Under the pieces are notes generated by a model. The model was not told where the DNA came from, did no database searches, and saw only the letters and a program-made list of their open reading frames with translations. The translations under genes and the position numbers were made by a program. 64,000 bases of DNA from Verrucomicrobiota bacterium (GTDB lineage Bacteria > Verrucomicrobiota > Verrucomicrobiia > Palsa-1439). Where the stretch lies: NCBI GenBank assembly GCA_016871575.1, contig VHCW01000004.1, positions 1-64,000 of the forward strand, read 5' to 3'. The first letter of the stretch is position 1; every line of letters starts with the position of its first letter. Positions 53,826-63,173 of this stretch are shown here, piece after piece.

Positions 53826-55196
53826 TTAGAAGGACTCCAGGATTTGCCACGCGTACATGTAGGCGAGACCGTCGGTCTGTGCCCAGATGTTTTTCATCAG
53901 TTGCTCGTCGCCAGTAACCGGGGGCCAGTTGTTCTTTACGCGGTCCCACGGCTCGACGGAGCCGGGCGGCGTGCGTGTGGGGCGACCGATGGTTTGCGGG
54001 GCGGGTTTGGGTTGGGTTGGGGGAGCCGGGCGGCTGCGCGAATAAACACCGTATTCAAGAGTCGCCTCGGTCATGGCTTTCATATTCTCGATCTGTGCGT
54101 CATTTTGGACAATCGCGCTGGCGTCCATGATGTATGCACCGTCCTTGGCGCAGATGTCGAGGACTTCTTTGACTTTTGCGCGGACTTTGTCGGGCGTGCC
54201 GTAGGCGAGCATGGCGTTGGGGATGCCGCCGGAGAGACAGAACTTGCCGCCGAGCTTGGCGAACACCTTGGCCGGGTTGGCTTGGTCCATGTGATAGACC
54301 AGGCTGTGCGCCGGTAACGTCGCGAAATCGTCGAGATGATAATCCCAGTTGCCCTCGGCGTAGAACAACGTCTGGCGGCCGTTGCGCCAGAGTTCCTCGA
54401 TGATCGGCTTGAGGGTCGGCCAGAAGATCTCGGAGAAATGATGCGGCGACACCATCGGGACGCAACTCCGGTGCATCCAGAACCCGATGGGCACGGTGCC
54501 GGTCGGGTCGGAGCTGCCGAGCGCGACAGCGTAGAGATGCGGCGCGAGCGCTTCGCAGGCGGCTTTGACTTTGTCGGGCTGGGTTTCGAGGTCGGAGAGC
54601 AGGCCGAGGTAGCCGCGGAACTTGTCGGCGAGAATGTCCATCGGCGCCTTGAAGATGCCGGCGATGGCGGAGACGGTGCCGTTCTCGGTTTTCATCCGGT
54701 CGATCTGGCCGCCGATGCTGTTGAAATATTGCATCATCGCCATGCCGCCCTTGAGCTGCGAGAGCGGCGTGCCGTCGGAAACGCGCGGGAGCCATGTGTT
54801 GAGGATGAACGCCGTCGGGTCGTCAATCAACGCGTCGTACTCGTCGGGCCGCATGTAGGCGCCGTCCTCGGGCGGTTCGTGGTATTGGAAGCCGGTGTTG
54901 GCGGGGACGTGAATGCCGGGGATGCCGTAGTATTTCAGGCCAAGCGCCTGCGCGAGGCCGGTCCAGACCCAGACCATGTTCACGACCATCGCATCCCAGT
55001 CGAAATCTTTTCCCGTGCGGATGACGGCCTCGTAGGCTTTCGTGTAATCGTGCGCGACTTCCTGGCAGGTGAACCCGGCGTATTTCGCGCAGAACTCCGC
55101 GACGAACGGCCGGATCGGCACGCGGTCAGGCATTCCGCCGCGCATCGCGGTGGTGTAACGGGCCAGACGCTGTTGGTAGAGTTGTTCGGTTGTCAT
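53826..55196 (-). CDS. uroporphyrinogen-decarboxylase-family protein (not haem synthesis)
   Basis: The 456-residue protein has a UroD-type barrel (RVPIRPFVAEFCAKYAGFT, IWPTLKPIIEELWRNG, GGIPNAMLAYGTPDKVRAKVKEVLDIC) but sits in a sugar operon and carries a Pro-rich insertion near residue 395 (RPAPPTQPKPAPQTIGRP). Such relatives include corrinoid methyltransferases. It overlaps the first oxidoreductase by 4 bases. Confidence 0.85.
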   Translation of the reverse strand: MTTEQLYQQRLARYTTAMRGGMPDRVPIRPFVAEFCAKYAGFTCQEVAHDYTKAYEAVIRTGKDFDWDAMVVNMVWVWTGLAQALGLKYYGIPGIHVPANTGFQYHEPPEDGAYMRPDEYDALIDDPTAFILNTWLPRVSDGTPLSQLKGGMAMMQYFNSIGGQIDRMKTENGTVSAIAGIFKAPMDILADKFRGYLGLLSDLETQPDKVKAACEALAPHLYAVALGSSDPTGTVPIGFWMHRSCVPMVSPHHFSEIFWPTLKPIIEELWRNGRQTLFYAEGNWDYHLDDFATLPAHSLVYHMDQANPAKVFAKLGGKFCLSGGIPNAMLAYGTPDKVRAKVKEVLDICAKDGAYIMDASAIVQNDAQIENMKAMTEATLEYGVYSRSRPAPPTQPKPAPQTIGRPTRTPPGSVEPWDRVKNNWPPVTGDEQLMKNIWAQTDGLAYMYAWQILESF

Positions 55197-56395
55197 GCTT
55201 TTACTCCAGTGAGTTTGGCATTGAGACGTTCCTTGGAGCGCATTACTTCATCCCACGTCACGGTGCGGCCACTGTAAGCGGCCATGCGCCCCATGATGGC
55301 GACGAGGTTGCTCATCACGCTCGGTTCAAGGGTCGGGTTGGAAACGTTCTTCGCGGTGATGGATTCGTGGAAGGTCTTGATGTTGGTGACAGTGCCATCC
55401 TTGTAGATGCCGGTGGTCTTGCCGCCGCGGTAGAACACGCCTTCGCCGCCGCGGATGATCACTTCGCCGCCGTACTCGGTCAGCAACGCGCCCTTGGTGC
55501 CGTACATCTTGTTGATGATGCCGCCGGGGGCGTCCACGTTGTATTGGCGGGAACTGAAGGTGATGCCAACCTTGTTCGGGTACTCATAGACGCAGGTGAA
55601 ATAGTCCCAGCAATCGCCGACGTCCACGCGACCCTTGCGTCCGCCGAGGCCGCTGCAACGAAGCGGCGTGGCGTTGTTCATCGCCCAGTTCATGATGTCG
55701 AGCGTGTGGATGTTCTGTTCGACGATGATGTCGCCGGAGAGCGCTATATCGAAGGCCCAGTTGCGGAGGCGACCTTCGGGAGTCTTGTCGTCATCGCCCT
55801 TCTTGTTGAGTCGTCCCGTGTGGTAGAGCGCCTCGCCGAATGCCAAGGTGCCGAGCGCGCCGGCGTGGACGCGTTTCATCGCCTCGATGAAGAAGGCGTC
55901 GGCGCGGCTCTGGAAATCCACGAGGAACACGAGTCCCTTCTTGCCGGCCCTCAGTCCGCTTTCCTTGATGGACTTGCAGCCGGGCACATCCACGGCGATG
56001 GGCTTGGCGAGATAGACGTGCAACCCTGCGGCGACCGCGGTGGTAACCTGTTCGGGATGAAAATACGGCGGGCTGATGATGGCAACAGCGTCGAGACCGC
56101 CTTTCGCGATCATCTTCTCGGCGCATTTCAGGCCGGTGAAGGTCTGTTCGGGGGCCAATTTGTGTTTGGCTGCGACGGGGTCAATGCGGTCCTGGAAGAA
56201 ATCCGCCACGCCGGCGATCTGGTAGCCGCCGTGAGCCGCGAACAGATCGGCAATCCACCGTCCGCGTCCGCCGCAGCCGATGACGCCGAGGCGGACTTTC
56301 GAGTTGGCGTCGGCGCCGCGCACAAGCGACGGCTTGATGATGGTGAAGGCAGCGGCGGTGGCGAGGCTGCTGGTGATGAATTGACGGCGGTTCAT
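55193..56395 (-). CDS. Tat-exported Gfo/Idh/MocA oxidoreductase, first gene of a sugar operon
   Basis: The 400-residue protein has a Tat leader (MNRRQFITSSLATAAAFTII) and Rossmann motif GVIGCGGRGRWIAD, with LAKPIAVDVPG in place of EKP and VEQNIHTLDIMNWAM. AGGAGA lies nine bases before the ATG. It heads the operon oxidoreductase, UroD-like, isomerase-like, oxidoreductase and faces a divergent PAS-AraC regulator. Confidence 0.94.
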   Translation of the reverse strand: MNRRQFITSSLATAAAFTIIKPSLVRGADANSKVRLGVIGCGGRGRWIADLFAAHGGYQIAGVADFFQDRIDPVAAKHKLAPEQTFTGLKCAEKMIAKGGLDAVAIISPPYFHPEQVTTAVAAGLHVYLAKPIAVDVPGCKSIKESGLRAGKKGLVFLVDFQSRADAFFIEAMKRVHAGALGTLAFGEALYHTGRLNKKGDDDKTPEGRLRNWAFDIALSGDIIVEQNIHTLDIMNWAMNNATPLRCSGLGGRKGRVDVGDCWDYFTCVYEYPNKVGITFSSRQYNVDAPGGIINKMYGTKGALLTEYGGEVIIRGGEGVFYRGGKTTGIYKDGTVTNIKTFHESITAKNVSNPTLEPSVMSNLVAIMGRMAAYSGRTVTWDEVMRSKERLNAKLTGVKA

Positions 56396-56498
56396 GGTGT
56401 TGTCTCCTGTTGATTGGCTGGTTTCCAAGGAGTAAAAACTACGAAAAGACCGGCTGACTGGCTTGCATAAAGGTGACGGGTTTGTGTATGAATGGCGC

Positions 56499-57236
56499 AT
56501 GCATCCTGCGCGGTTCCAGAAGCAATTTCTCCGTCGGCTCGGTGATTTCCGTCCCCTGCAACAACTGCTCGATCTGTTGCCTGACGTTGCCTTCTTCATG
56601 AAAGACCGGAGCGGACGGTTCGTGTTCAACAACCAGCGGGCCACCGAGTCCTGCGGCGTTGCCGCGGCCGCGGAGACCATTGGCAAGACCGACGGCGATT
56701 TCTTTTCGCCCGACCGCGCTGCGCTCTACCGCCAGCAGGACCAGCAAGTCATGCAGGGCACGCCGATCCTCAATGCCATCTGTCCCGCGCCTGAAAAAGG
56801 CGCCGACTGGCTGATCATCTTCAGCAAGGTCCCGCTCAAGGACCGCCGCGGCCGCATCATCGGCGTCGCCGGCATCCACCGCGAGATTCGCGGGCTTCCC
56901 GCCGCGCCGCCACAGTACAACCGCATCTCGCGCGCAATCCAACGGATGCACCAGCATTACGCCGCCCCGCTGAGCATCGCCGCGCTTGCTGCCGAGTCAG
57001 GGTTGTCGCGCAGCCAGCTTGACCGTTGTTTCCGTCGGCTCTTTCGCACCACGCCGCGCGACTACCTGCTGCGCCTTCGGATAAACGCCGCCAGCCGTCT
57101 TCTCGCCGAGACCAACCGCAAGACGACCGACATCGCCCTGGAAGTTGGTTTTTACGACCACGCACATTTCTCGCGCACCTTTCGCAAACTCACCGGCGTC
57201 ACTCCCGCCGCGTACCGCAAACGGCACCACCACTGA
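56499..57236 (+). CDS. AraC-family regulator with N-terminal PAS domain
   Basis: The 245-residue protein has a PAS domain (DLLPDVAFFMKDRSGRFVFNNQRATESCG region, then GKTDGDFFSPDRAALYRQQD) and an AraC-type double helix-turn-helix (LSIAALAAESGLSRSQLDRCFRRLFRTTPRDYLLRLRINAASRLLAETNRKTTDIALEVGFYDHAHFSRTFRKLTGVTPAAYRK by parts). It lies between two exported oxidoreductases and probably controls the divergent operon. ATG at 56499 used. Confidence 0.92.
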   Translation: MHPARFQKQFLRRLGDFRPLQQLLDLLPDVAFFMKDRSGRFVFNNQRATESCGVAAAAETIGKTDGDFFSPDRAALYRQQDQQVMQGTPILNAICPAPEKGADWLIIFSKVPLKDRRGRIIGVAGIHREIRGLPAAPPQYNRISRAIQRMHQHYAAPLSIAALAAESGLSRSQLDRCFRRLFRTTPRDYLLRLRINAASRLLAETNRKTTDIALEVGFYDHAHFSRTFRKLTGVTPAAYRKRHHH

Positions 57237-58418
57237 TCACGCCTTCAGTCCCTTCAAGCTCACTTCGAGTTTCTTGTTCTCCTGGAGCAGTTCGTCCATT
57301 GTCAGCTTCGCGCGGCGGGCGGCCGCTTCGCGGCCGAGGATGCACGTGAGGCAACCGTCCACGGAGCGTCGAACAATCGTGTTGCTGAAATCGTTTTTCG
57401 TCACAGCATCGTAAAACGACGCGATGTTGCGTTTGGCGCCGTCTTCGTAAAGGTTTTTCACCGCGCCGCCGCCGTAGTGTTTGGAGCCGCCGCGCAGGAA
57501 CGCCCTGCCCCAGTAATCAATCTGCGCGTAGGCCGTCGGGCCGTAGATGCGACAGGTGAGCGCGCCGTCAGTGTTGTTCTTGAGACCCTGCCCGGAGTGG
57601 TTGAGGAGCAGGCCGTCCGCGAACTCGAACACGACTTGGCAAATGTCGCGCGAATCGCCGTGCGGATTGTCGCGGCAGACGCGCGAGGCGCCCATCGCGC
57701 TGACGGGACGCGCACCGGCGACCCAGAGCGCGGCATCAATGGCGTGGATGTCGAAGTTGCCGATAAAATCGCAGCCGAGCGCGACGTCGTTGATCCACGT
57801 GAGGCGCTGGAGCCGGTCGGCGATGGTGTCGGTCTTTGGCGGGTCGGCGAAACCCTGCGTGTAACCGAAGGTCGTCATGTAGGCGATCTTGCCGAGCCCG
57901 CCCTCGTGGATGCGCTGGACGACGCCTTGGTTGAACGGGTCGGTCGGCATCTGGTAGTCCACGAAGATGCACTGTTTCTTCCGCGCAAGCGCCTCGATGG
58001 CGAGACATCCCGGCACATCCACCGCGACCGGCTTGGCCATATAAACGTGCAACCCGGCGGCAGCAGCAGCGGTCGCGTGTTGCGGAATGAAGAACGGCGG
58101 CGTTTCGAGCGCCACAGCCTCGACACCGCTCTTGATGACTTTCTCGTAACCCGACAATCCGCTGAACCGGCGCGCCTTGTCCGTGCCGAGTTCGTTGCCG
58201 GCGTCGTCGGCGACCTCAGGAAAATAATCGGCAACAGCGTGGATGTCGTAGCCGCCGTGTTGACGGAAAAGTTTGGCGATCCATTTGCCGCGTCCGCCGC
58301 AACCGACAAGGCCGAGTTTGATCTTGCGCGGTGTGTCTGCCGCGAAACTCAGAGCTGGCGCAAGCAACGCGGCGGCAGCGGCGCGACTCACAAACTGGCG
58401 GCGACTGAGGTGTTTCAT
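57237..58418 (-). CDS. Tat-exported Gfo/Idh/MocA oxidoreductase
   Basis: The 393-residue protein has a Tat leader (MKHLSRRQFVSRAAAAALLA) and Rossmann motif GLVGCGGRGKWIAK, LHVYMAKPVAVDVPG and NFDIHAIDAALWVAGA. Related to the oxidoreductase at 55193-56395. Its stop abuts that of the AraC gene; the start at 58418 faces the esterase gene. Confidence 0.93.
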   Translation of the reverse strand: MKHLSRRQFVSRAAAAALLAPALSFAADTPRKIKLGLVGCGGRGKWIAKLFRQHGGYDIHAVADYFPEVADDAGNELGTDKARRFSGLSGYEKVIKSGVEAVALETPPFFIPQHATAAAAAGLHVYMAKPVAVDVPGCLAIEALARKKQCIFVDYQMPTDPFNQGVVQRIHEGGLGKIAYMTTFGYTQGFADPPKTDTIADRLQRLTWINDVALGCDFIGNFDIHAIDAALWVAGARPVSAMGASRVCRDNPHGDSRDICQVVFEFADGLLLNHSGQGLKNNTDGALTCRIYGPTAYAQIDYWGRAFLRGGSKHYGGGAVKNLYEDGAKRNIASFYDAVTKNDFSNTIVRRSVDGCLTCILGREAAARRAKLTMDELLQENKKLEVSLKGLKA

Positions 58419-58510
58419 GAGGACAGTTTGGCCGAAATCTAATCGAAAGAAAAGCCTGTTCTTGGCCGCTGGACAAGGAGACCCAATCTGGCGATTCATC
58501 TCCGGCGATG

Positions 58511-58540
58511 TTGTGTGCTGCGCGACTGTTATGGTATGCT
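58511..58540 (+). promoter_or_regulatory. promoter of the esterase gene
   Basis: TTGTGT (58511-58516) and TATGCT (58535-58540) are 18 bases apart, with an extended TGG before the -10, about 30 bases before the ATG at 58571 with AAAGGAG. Confidence 0.5.
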
Positions 58541-58570
58541 TTTTGTGATTCAAACAAAGGAGCGATTCCC

Positions 58571-60571
58571 ATGACGCGAATGTATCTTGCCATCATCGTC
58601 TGTTTGATCGGTTGCTGGGGCGGTTCGGCGCGAAGTTCGGAGATGACCATTTACGCCAGCGTCTGCCAGCAAGCCCGTCAAATCTCCAGCACGTCGCTGG
58701 CCCTGCCGATGCCGGCGGCAGAATGGAAGGCGACGCTCGCGCAACGACGCCAGATGTGGCTCGAAATGCTCGGTCTCTGGCCGATGCCCGAACGCACACC
58801 ATTGAAGGCGACTGTCACCGGTGTGCTCGAACGCGGAGATTACGTGGTGGAGAAGGTTCATTTCCAAAGCGTGTCCGGCGCATACGTGATCGGAAACCTG
58901 TATCGTCCGGCAAAAGTCACCGGGCGATTACCCGCTGTGTTGTATCTGTGCGGTCACACGAAGGGAAAAGTGAGCGCGACTTATCAGGCCAACCCGCGTT
59001 GGTTCGGCCAGCACGGTTACGTGGCGTTGGTGTTGGACCCGATTCAGTTGGGCGAGTCACAGGGCGTGCACCATGGAACATGCCGGATGGATCGCTGGGA
59101 TTGGCCCAGCCGCGGCTACACGCCTGCCGGCACCGAAGTCTGGAATGCCATGCGGGCGCTCGATTACCTGGAAACACGGCCCGACGTTGACAAGGATCGG
59201 ATGGGCGTAACGGGCCTGAGCGGCGGCGGCGTGATCTCGTGGTGCCTCGGAGCAGCGGATGAACGGGTCAAGGTCGTTGTCCCGGTCTGCCAGAGCGGAA
59301 CCATCGAACACGTCGTTGTGGATCGCGCCACCGACGGTCACTGCGACTGCGCGTTCTGGATCAACTATTACCGGTGGTGCTGGCCGGATATCGGCGCGTT
59401 GATCGCCCCGCGCGCTTTTCTGATGGCCTCCGGCAGCGAGGACGTGCTCTGGCGGCCTTACGGGTATCGCGACGCGGCTCACCGCATCCGGCACCAATAC
59501 GCCGCGTTGGGATCGCCGGATAATTTCGATCTGGTCGAAGACCTCACGCCGCACGGGTACACGCCCAAATTGCGCCGCGCCATTTTCACCTGGTTCAACA
59601 AACACCTCAAAGGCGACTCGCGTCCCGTCGAGGACGACGTCACCGACTTTGTGGAACCGGAGAAAAACCTGCTCGTGTTTGACGGCAAGTTGCCGGAGAA
59701 CGACGAGATGCGGCGGATTGACACCTTGCTGGTGAAACGGGCGGAACCGCCGGCGATTGCGAACCAGGCCGAGTGGCGCTCCCATCAAGACGCCACGCTC
59801 AAACGGTTGCGCGAACTCACGTTTCGTCACATCCCGCGCGAGCATGATCCGCGCGTTCGTGAATGGCGAGCAGACGGCAGCGCCAAGGGAACCAGTTTCG
59901 GCACGTACGTGTTCGATACGCTTGATGGATTGACCTTGCGCGTCAAGACCGCGCGTCCCGAACCCGCAAACTGGCCGCTGCACACGGTCGCGTTTGCCGT
60001 GCCGCCGGACGCCCGCAGCACATTCACCGGCGGCGGTTCCTCTCGACCGGGCGCGCCGCAGGAGTTCGCCTCTGCCGGTGTGGAAGTCCGCAACACGGGC
60101 GCGACCTCGGTCGGCACCGGCTATCTCTGGACGCTCCGGCGCGTCTATCCGCTCCTCGGCCAAACGCTCCCGGAACGCCAGGCCCACGACCTGTTGGCCG
60201 GCATCGCCGTCATGCGAGGCAGCGCCGGGACCGGTCCCATCGCGTTGTTCGGTCAGGGCGTCACGGCGCCGCTGGCCATTTACGCGGCCATTCTCGACCC
60301 GCAAGTCACTGAGGTCATCCTCGCCAGTCCGCCCGAAACGCACACCGACCCGCAGACACCGGAGTTTCTGGGAATCCTGCGCATCGGCGATCTGCCGCAG
60401 AACTTGGCGTTGCTTTATCCGCGCCCGATCACATTCGTCGGCAAAGTTCCACCGGCTTACGAGTGGACTCAAAAAGTGTATAAGACGTTGGGCGCCGCCG
60501 ACCGGATCCGGGTGATTCCCAACATCCGGCAATGGAAACCGTGGTCTGCCGCCTCAGCGTCGAAAAAGTGA
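58571..60571 (+). CDS. large secreted acetylxylan-esterase-like hydrolase
   Basis: The 666-residue protein has a short leader and an alpha/beta hydrolase with nucleophile Ser217 (VTGLSGGGVISW), then ALIAPRAFLMASGSEDVLW and HGYTPKLRR supplying acid and His. A second, degenerate hydrolase-like half follows (GTGPIALFGQGVTAPLAIY), with no obvious nucleophile. AAAGGAG precedes the ATG. It probably removes acetyl groups from plant polysaccharide. Confidence 0.84.
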   Translation: MTRMYLAIIVCLIGCWGGSARSSEMTIYASVCQQARQISSTSLALPMPAAEWKATLAQRRQMWLEMLGLWPMPERTPLKATVTGVLERGDYVVEKVHFQSVSGAYVIGNLYRPAKVTGRLPAVLYLCGHTKGKVSATYQANPRWFGQHGYVALVLDPIQLGESQGVHHGTCRMDRWDWPSRGYTPAGTEVWNAMRALDYLETRPDVDKDRMGVTGLSGGGVISWCLGAADERVKVVVPVCQSGTIEHVVVDRATDGHCDCAFWINYYRWCWPDIGALIAPRAFLMASGSEDVLWRPYGYRDAAHRIRHQYAALGSPDNFDLVEDLTPHGYTPKLRRAIFTWFNKHLKGDSRPVEDDVTDFVEPEKNLLVFDGKLPENDEMRRIDTLLVKRAEPPAIANQAEWRSHQDATLKRLRELTFRHIPREHDPRVREWRADGSAKGTSFGTYVFDTLDGLTLRVKTARPEPANWPLHTVAFAVPPDARSTFTGGGSSRPGAPQEFASAGVEVRNTGATSVGTGYLWTLRRVYPLLGQTLPERQAHDLLAGIAVMRGSAGTGPIALFGQGVTAPLAIYAAILDPQVTEVILASPPETHTDPQTPEFLGILRIGDLPQNLALLYPRPITFVGKVPPAYEWTQKVYKTLGAADRIRVIPNIRQWKPWSAASASKK

Positions 60572-62905
60572 TCACGGAAGCGATGCCGGCAAACGGCTGA
60601 TCTTCTTCATCAGCTCATCGCGCTCAAACAACGCGGCTTCTTCGCGATGCTTGAGGTAATCGCGCAGGACGGCTTGAAAATACACCACGTGATCGGGACG
60701 CTGGTCGAACTTGATTTGACCTTCTTCGTAGTCGCGCATGGCATCGCGGTCCGTCGCCAAGCGGTAACGTTTTTGGCGCTCTGCCGGGCCGATGTTCGCT
60801 GCGTCTTCCCACGGATTGATCCCTGACGCCGGCCAGCCGTGCTGCGCACAGAGTTGCACAATCGGCCGCAGGTTGCGGGCCGCAGCGTCGAGATATTCAG
60901 CCTTCGCTGCGGCATCGTGAGCGAACAGCAGGCCGTGCACATATTCGAGGTTCCACGTCAGACCCGCCGTCGCCGGGTGGGGATAACCCCATCCGCCGCC
61001 GGGTTGCTGGACGCGCGCCATCCAGTCGTTGAGCGCGAGGATCGTCGCGCGCAATCGCTGATCGTTCGGCGTGTGAACAAGCAGGTAAGGCAGGGCGTTG
61101 GCTGCGTACTGCACAATGTAAGGTTTGACGAAAGGCGTCTGGTAGCCCGCGGCATCGCTGCCGATGTACAAGTCGTGGCCGACAGCCGGTTTGCCGCTTT
61201 CCGTGAAAAGCAGGTCAGCGCCCTGTGTGGGCTGAAAGGTTTTCCACAACCGGATGGCGTTGTCCAGATGCTTGCGGTCGCCGGTGTATTCGTACATCTT
61301 CACCGCGTCGGTGACCACTCCAATGGTCCGCGTATAACTTGGTCCCGCGTGCTGGTGGCGCGCGGACCAATCCGCCGCCGCCTCGGCGGCGTGCCGGTAA
61401 CGCGGGTCGCCCGTCTCCTCGTGCATCAACCAGAAATTGCTCCAGCCTTTGTGGACGTAGATCGGCGTGTTGTCGAATCGCGGGTTGAAAGTTCCCGGTC
61501 CGTGCGTCGGCTTGTCACGCCACGCGTTTCCCCGGCGACAGGCGCCGTAGTACTTCGGGTTCGGCCCCCAATACATTCCCAGGTCAAAATAGTTCCGGCA
61601 CCAATCGTGCGCCACCGCGCGCATTCTTGGATCGCCCCCACGAAACCAATCCTCCCAGACATACAACACGTGATTCAGGCGAACAGCCGACCGGTAATTG
61701 GGGGTGGTCTGCCGCGGCGACCAACCCCAAGGCATTGAGCCGAGGTCGTCACCCTTCATCTGCATGTCCTGCAGGGCGAAGACACACTTTTCGACGCAAT
61801 CACGGAGCGCAGGATGCTCCACCTTCAACGGAGCGCCGGTTCGGTACACCGCGTCGTACGCGCGCCAATCGGCGTGGCTGTGCACCGGCGCGTCGAGTTG
61901 CGCGGCGTACTCCGCCTTGCGCAGCGGCGCAACCGCCAGTTCGCTGAACCGCCACGCGCCTTCCTGGATCATCAGCCCTTGTGTCGGAAGATTCTTCACC
62001 GGCTCGATCCGGCTCGACCGGACAATGACTGCATCGTTGCTCCGGCTCGCCTCGAATGTCCCCCGGTTCTGGCGCAACGCGAGCGGATTGACGACGCAAG
62101 CCGGCGTGCCGTCGCCGAGCGTGAGTTGCGCGAGCAAGTCCGCGTTGTCCTCATCGGAGAAACGCGAGTTCGGATTGCGTCCCAACAGGCGCGCCGGGTG
62201 TTTTGGCAAATTTGGGGACTGCGCGGCGGGCGCGGTCAGTTTCCAGCCGAAATCCGGCGTCCCATGATCGCCCTTGTTCTTCGCCTGAATCCGATGCGTC
62301 AATCGCACTTCGCCGGTGCGATAGACCTGCGCGTCCCATTGCCGGTTCCACTGGCTGCCCGCGCGGTCATATCGCAGCCAGGTGAATTGCGGCCCGCAAT
62401 CGAGAACTTGAACGGTCGTTTCCCCTTGCTCAGGTTCCGGCCCGAACGGCTCCATGGTTGCCAGGAGAAGATTGTCGGCGCTGCGCAGCTCGACGCGCTT
62501 TTTCCCAAGCACCACCTTCCCACGGTCGGTCGCGATGACAGACGGAACGCGATCGACCGCTGGCGTTGACGTTTTGCCGGCTCGATAAACGCCGTTCCTG
62601 GTGCTGCGCGGTTCCAGACGCGCCGGCACGCTCAACATCACACGCCGAATCGAGCCGTCCGGGTGGCGCGTGACGACCTTCGCTTGCACCGGCACAGTCT
62701 TGCCGTCGAGCATCACCGCCGCCGGCGGCTGTCCGTCCAGCCAACCGGCCGGCACGGGAAGCGAAACGCGCGCCACGGTTGTCACGGGCAGCGGCGATGG
62801 ATTGGAGATGGTGAACTGGATTTCCTTTGCCTTCGCAGGCAACGAGGCCATCACCAACAACCCCATCACTCCGCCAATCTTCAGCATGACAGACAACCGT
62901 TTCAT
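60572..62905 (-). CDS. secreted RIFT-barrel/alpha-barrel glycan-acting protein
   Basis: The 777-residue exported protein has an N-terminal beta domain (EIQFTISNPSPLPVTTVARVSLPVPAGW, DGSIRRVMLSVPA) resembling the PcRGLX/YetA RIFT barrel, then an (alpha/alpha)n-barrel-like part with conserved aromatic and Trp sites (YVWEDWFRGGDPRMRAVAHDWCRNYFD, WSNFWLMHEETGDPRYRHAAEAAADWSARH). Possible polysaccharide lyase or hydrolase; substrate not set. Its stop abuts that of the esterase gene. Confidence 0.78.
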   Translation of the reverse strand: MKRLSVMLKIGGVMGLLVMASLPAKAKEIQFTISNPSPLPVTTVARVSLPVPAGWLDGQPPAAVMLDGKTVPVQAKVVTRHPDGSIRRVMLSVPARLEPRSTRNGVYRAGKTSTPAVDRVPSVIATDRGKVVLGKKRVELRSADNLLLATMEPFGPEPEQGETTVQVLDCGPQFTWLRYDRAGSQWNRQWDAQVYRTGEVRLTHRIQAKNKGDHGTPDFGWKLTAPAAQSPNLPKHPARLLGRNPNSRFSDEDNADLLAQLTLGDGTPACVVNPLALRQNRGTFEASRSNDAVIVRSSRIEPVKNLPTQGLMIQEGAWRFSELAVAPLRKAEYAAQLDAPVHSHADWRAYDAVYRTGAPLKVEHPALRDCVEKCVFALQDMQMKGDDLGSMPWGWSPRQTTPNYRSAVRLNHVLYVWEDWFRGGDPRMRAVAHDWCRNYFDLGMYWGPNPKYYGACRRGNAWRDKPTHGPGTFNPRFDNTPIYVHKGWSNFWLMHEETGDPRYRHAAEAAADWSARHQHAGPSYTRTIGVVTDAVKMYEYTGDRKHLDNAIRLWKTFQPTQGADLLFTESGKPAVGHDLYIGSDAAGYQTPFVKPYIVQYAANALPYLLVHTPNDQRLRATILALNDWMARVQQPGGGWGYPHPATAGLTWNLEYVHGLLFAHDAAAKAEYLDAAARNLRPIVQLCAQHGWPASGINPWEDAANIGPAERQKRYRLATDRDAMRDYEEGQIKFDQRPDHVVYFQAVLRDYLKHREEAALFERDELMKKISRLPASLP

Positions 62906-63173
62906 ACGACCGTCATGGTATCAGCAATGGATTGACGATGACAAGCCGCCGGGTGTCGTGGGAGACCCAAAGATGAACCCGGAAGAATCGGCGATGGCCG
63001 AGCCGATTCGCGTGCCCGACACGCTGTTGCGCCGCCGTTACCGGCAAGGCTGGCAAGTGCGCGGCTTGTCATCGTGATTCGGACTCCATGCGTTTGCTGA
63101 AGGAATAGCGGTGTTTTCGGGTTCTCGAATTGCATTGAATGAGTCCTGCCATGATGCCGTCCGAACAAAAGCC
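62906..63173. other. intergenic, possible short peptide
   Basis: A 34-codon frame from 62973 (MNPEESAMAEPIRVPDTLL) has no ribosome site. It probably is not a gene. The promoters of the two divergent neighbours should lie here. Confidence 0.4.

Noticed and set aside
53826..55196. hemE for haem synthesis
   Set aside because: Operon context is sugar metabolism, and a Pro-rich insertion near the end is unlike HemE.
62973..63077. 34-residue peptide gene
   Set aside because: No ribosome site and no similarity that I recognise.
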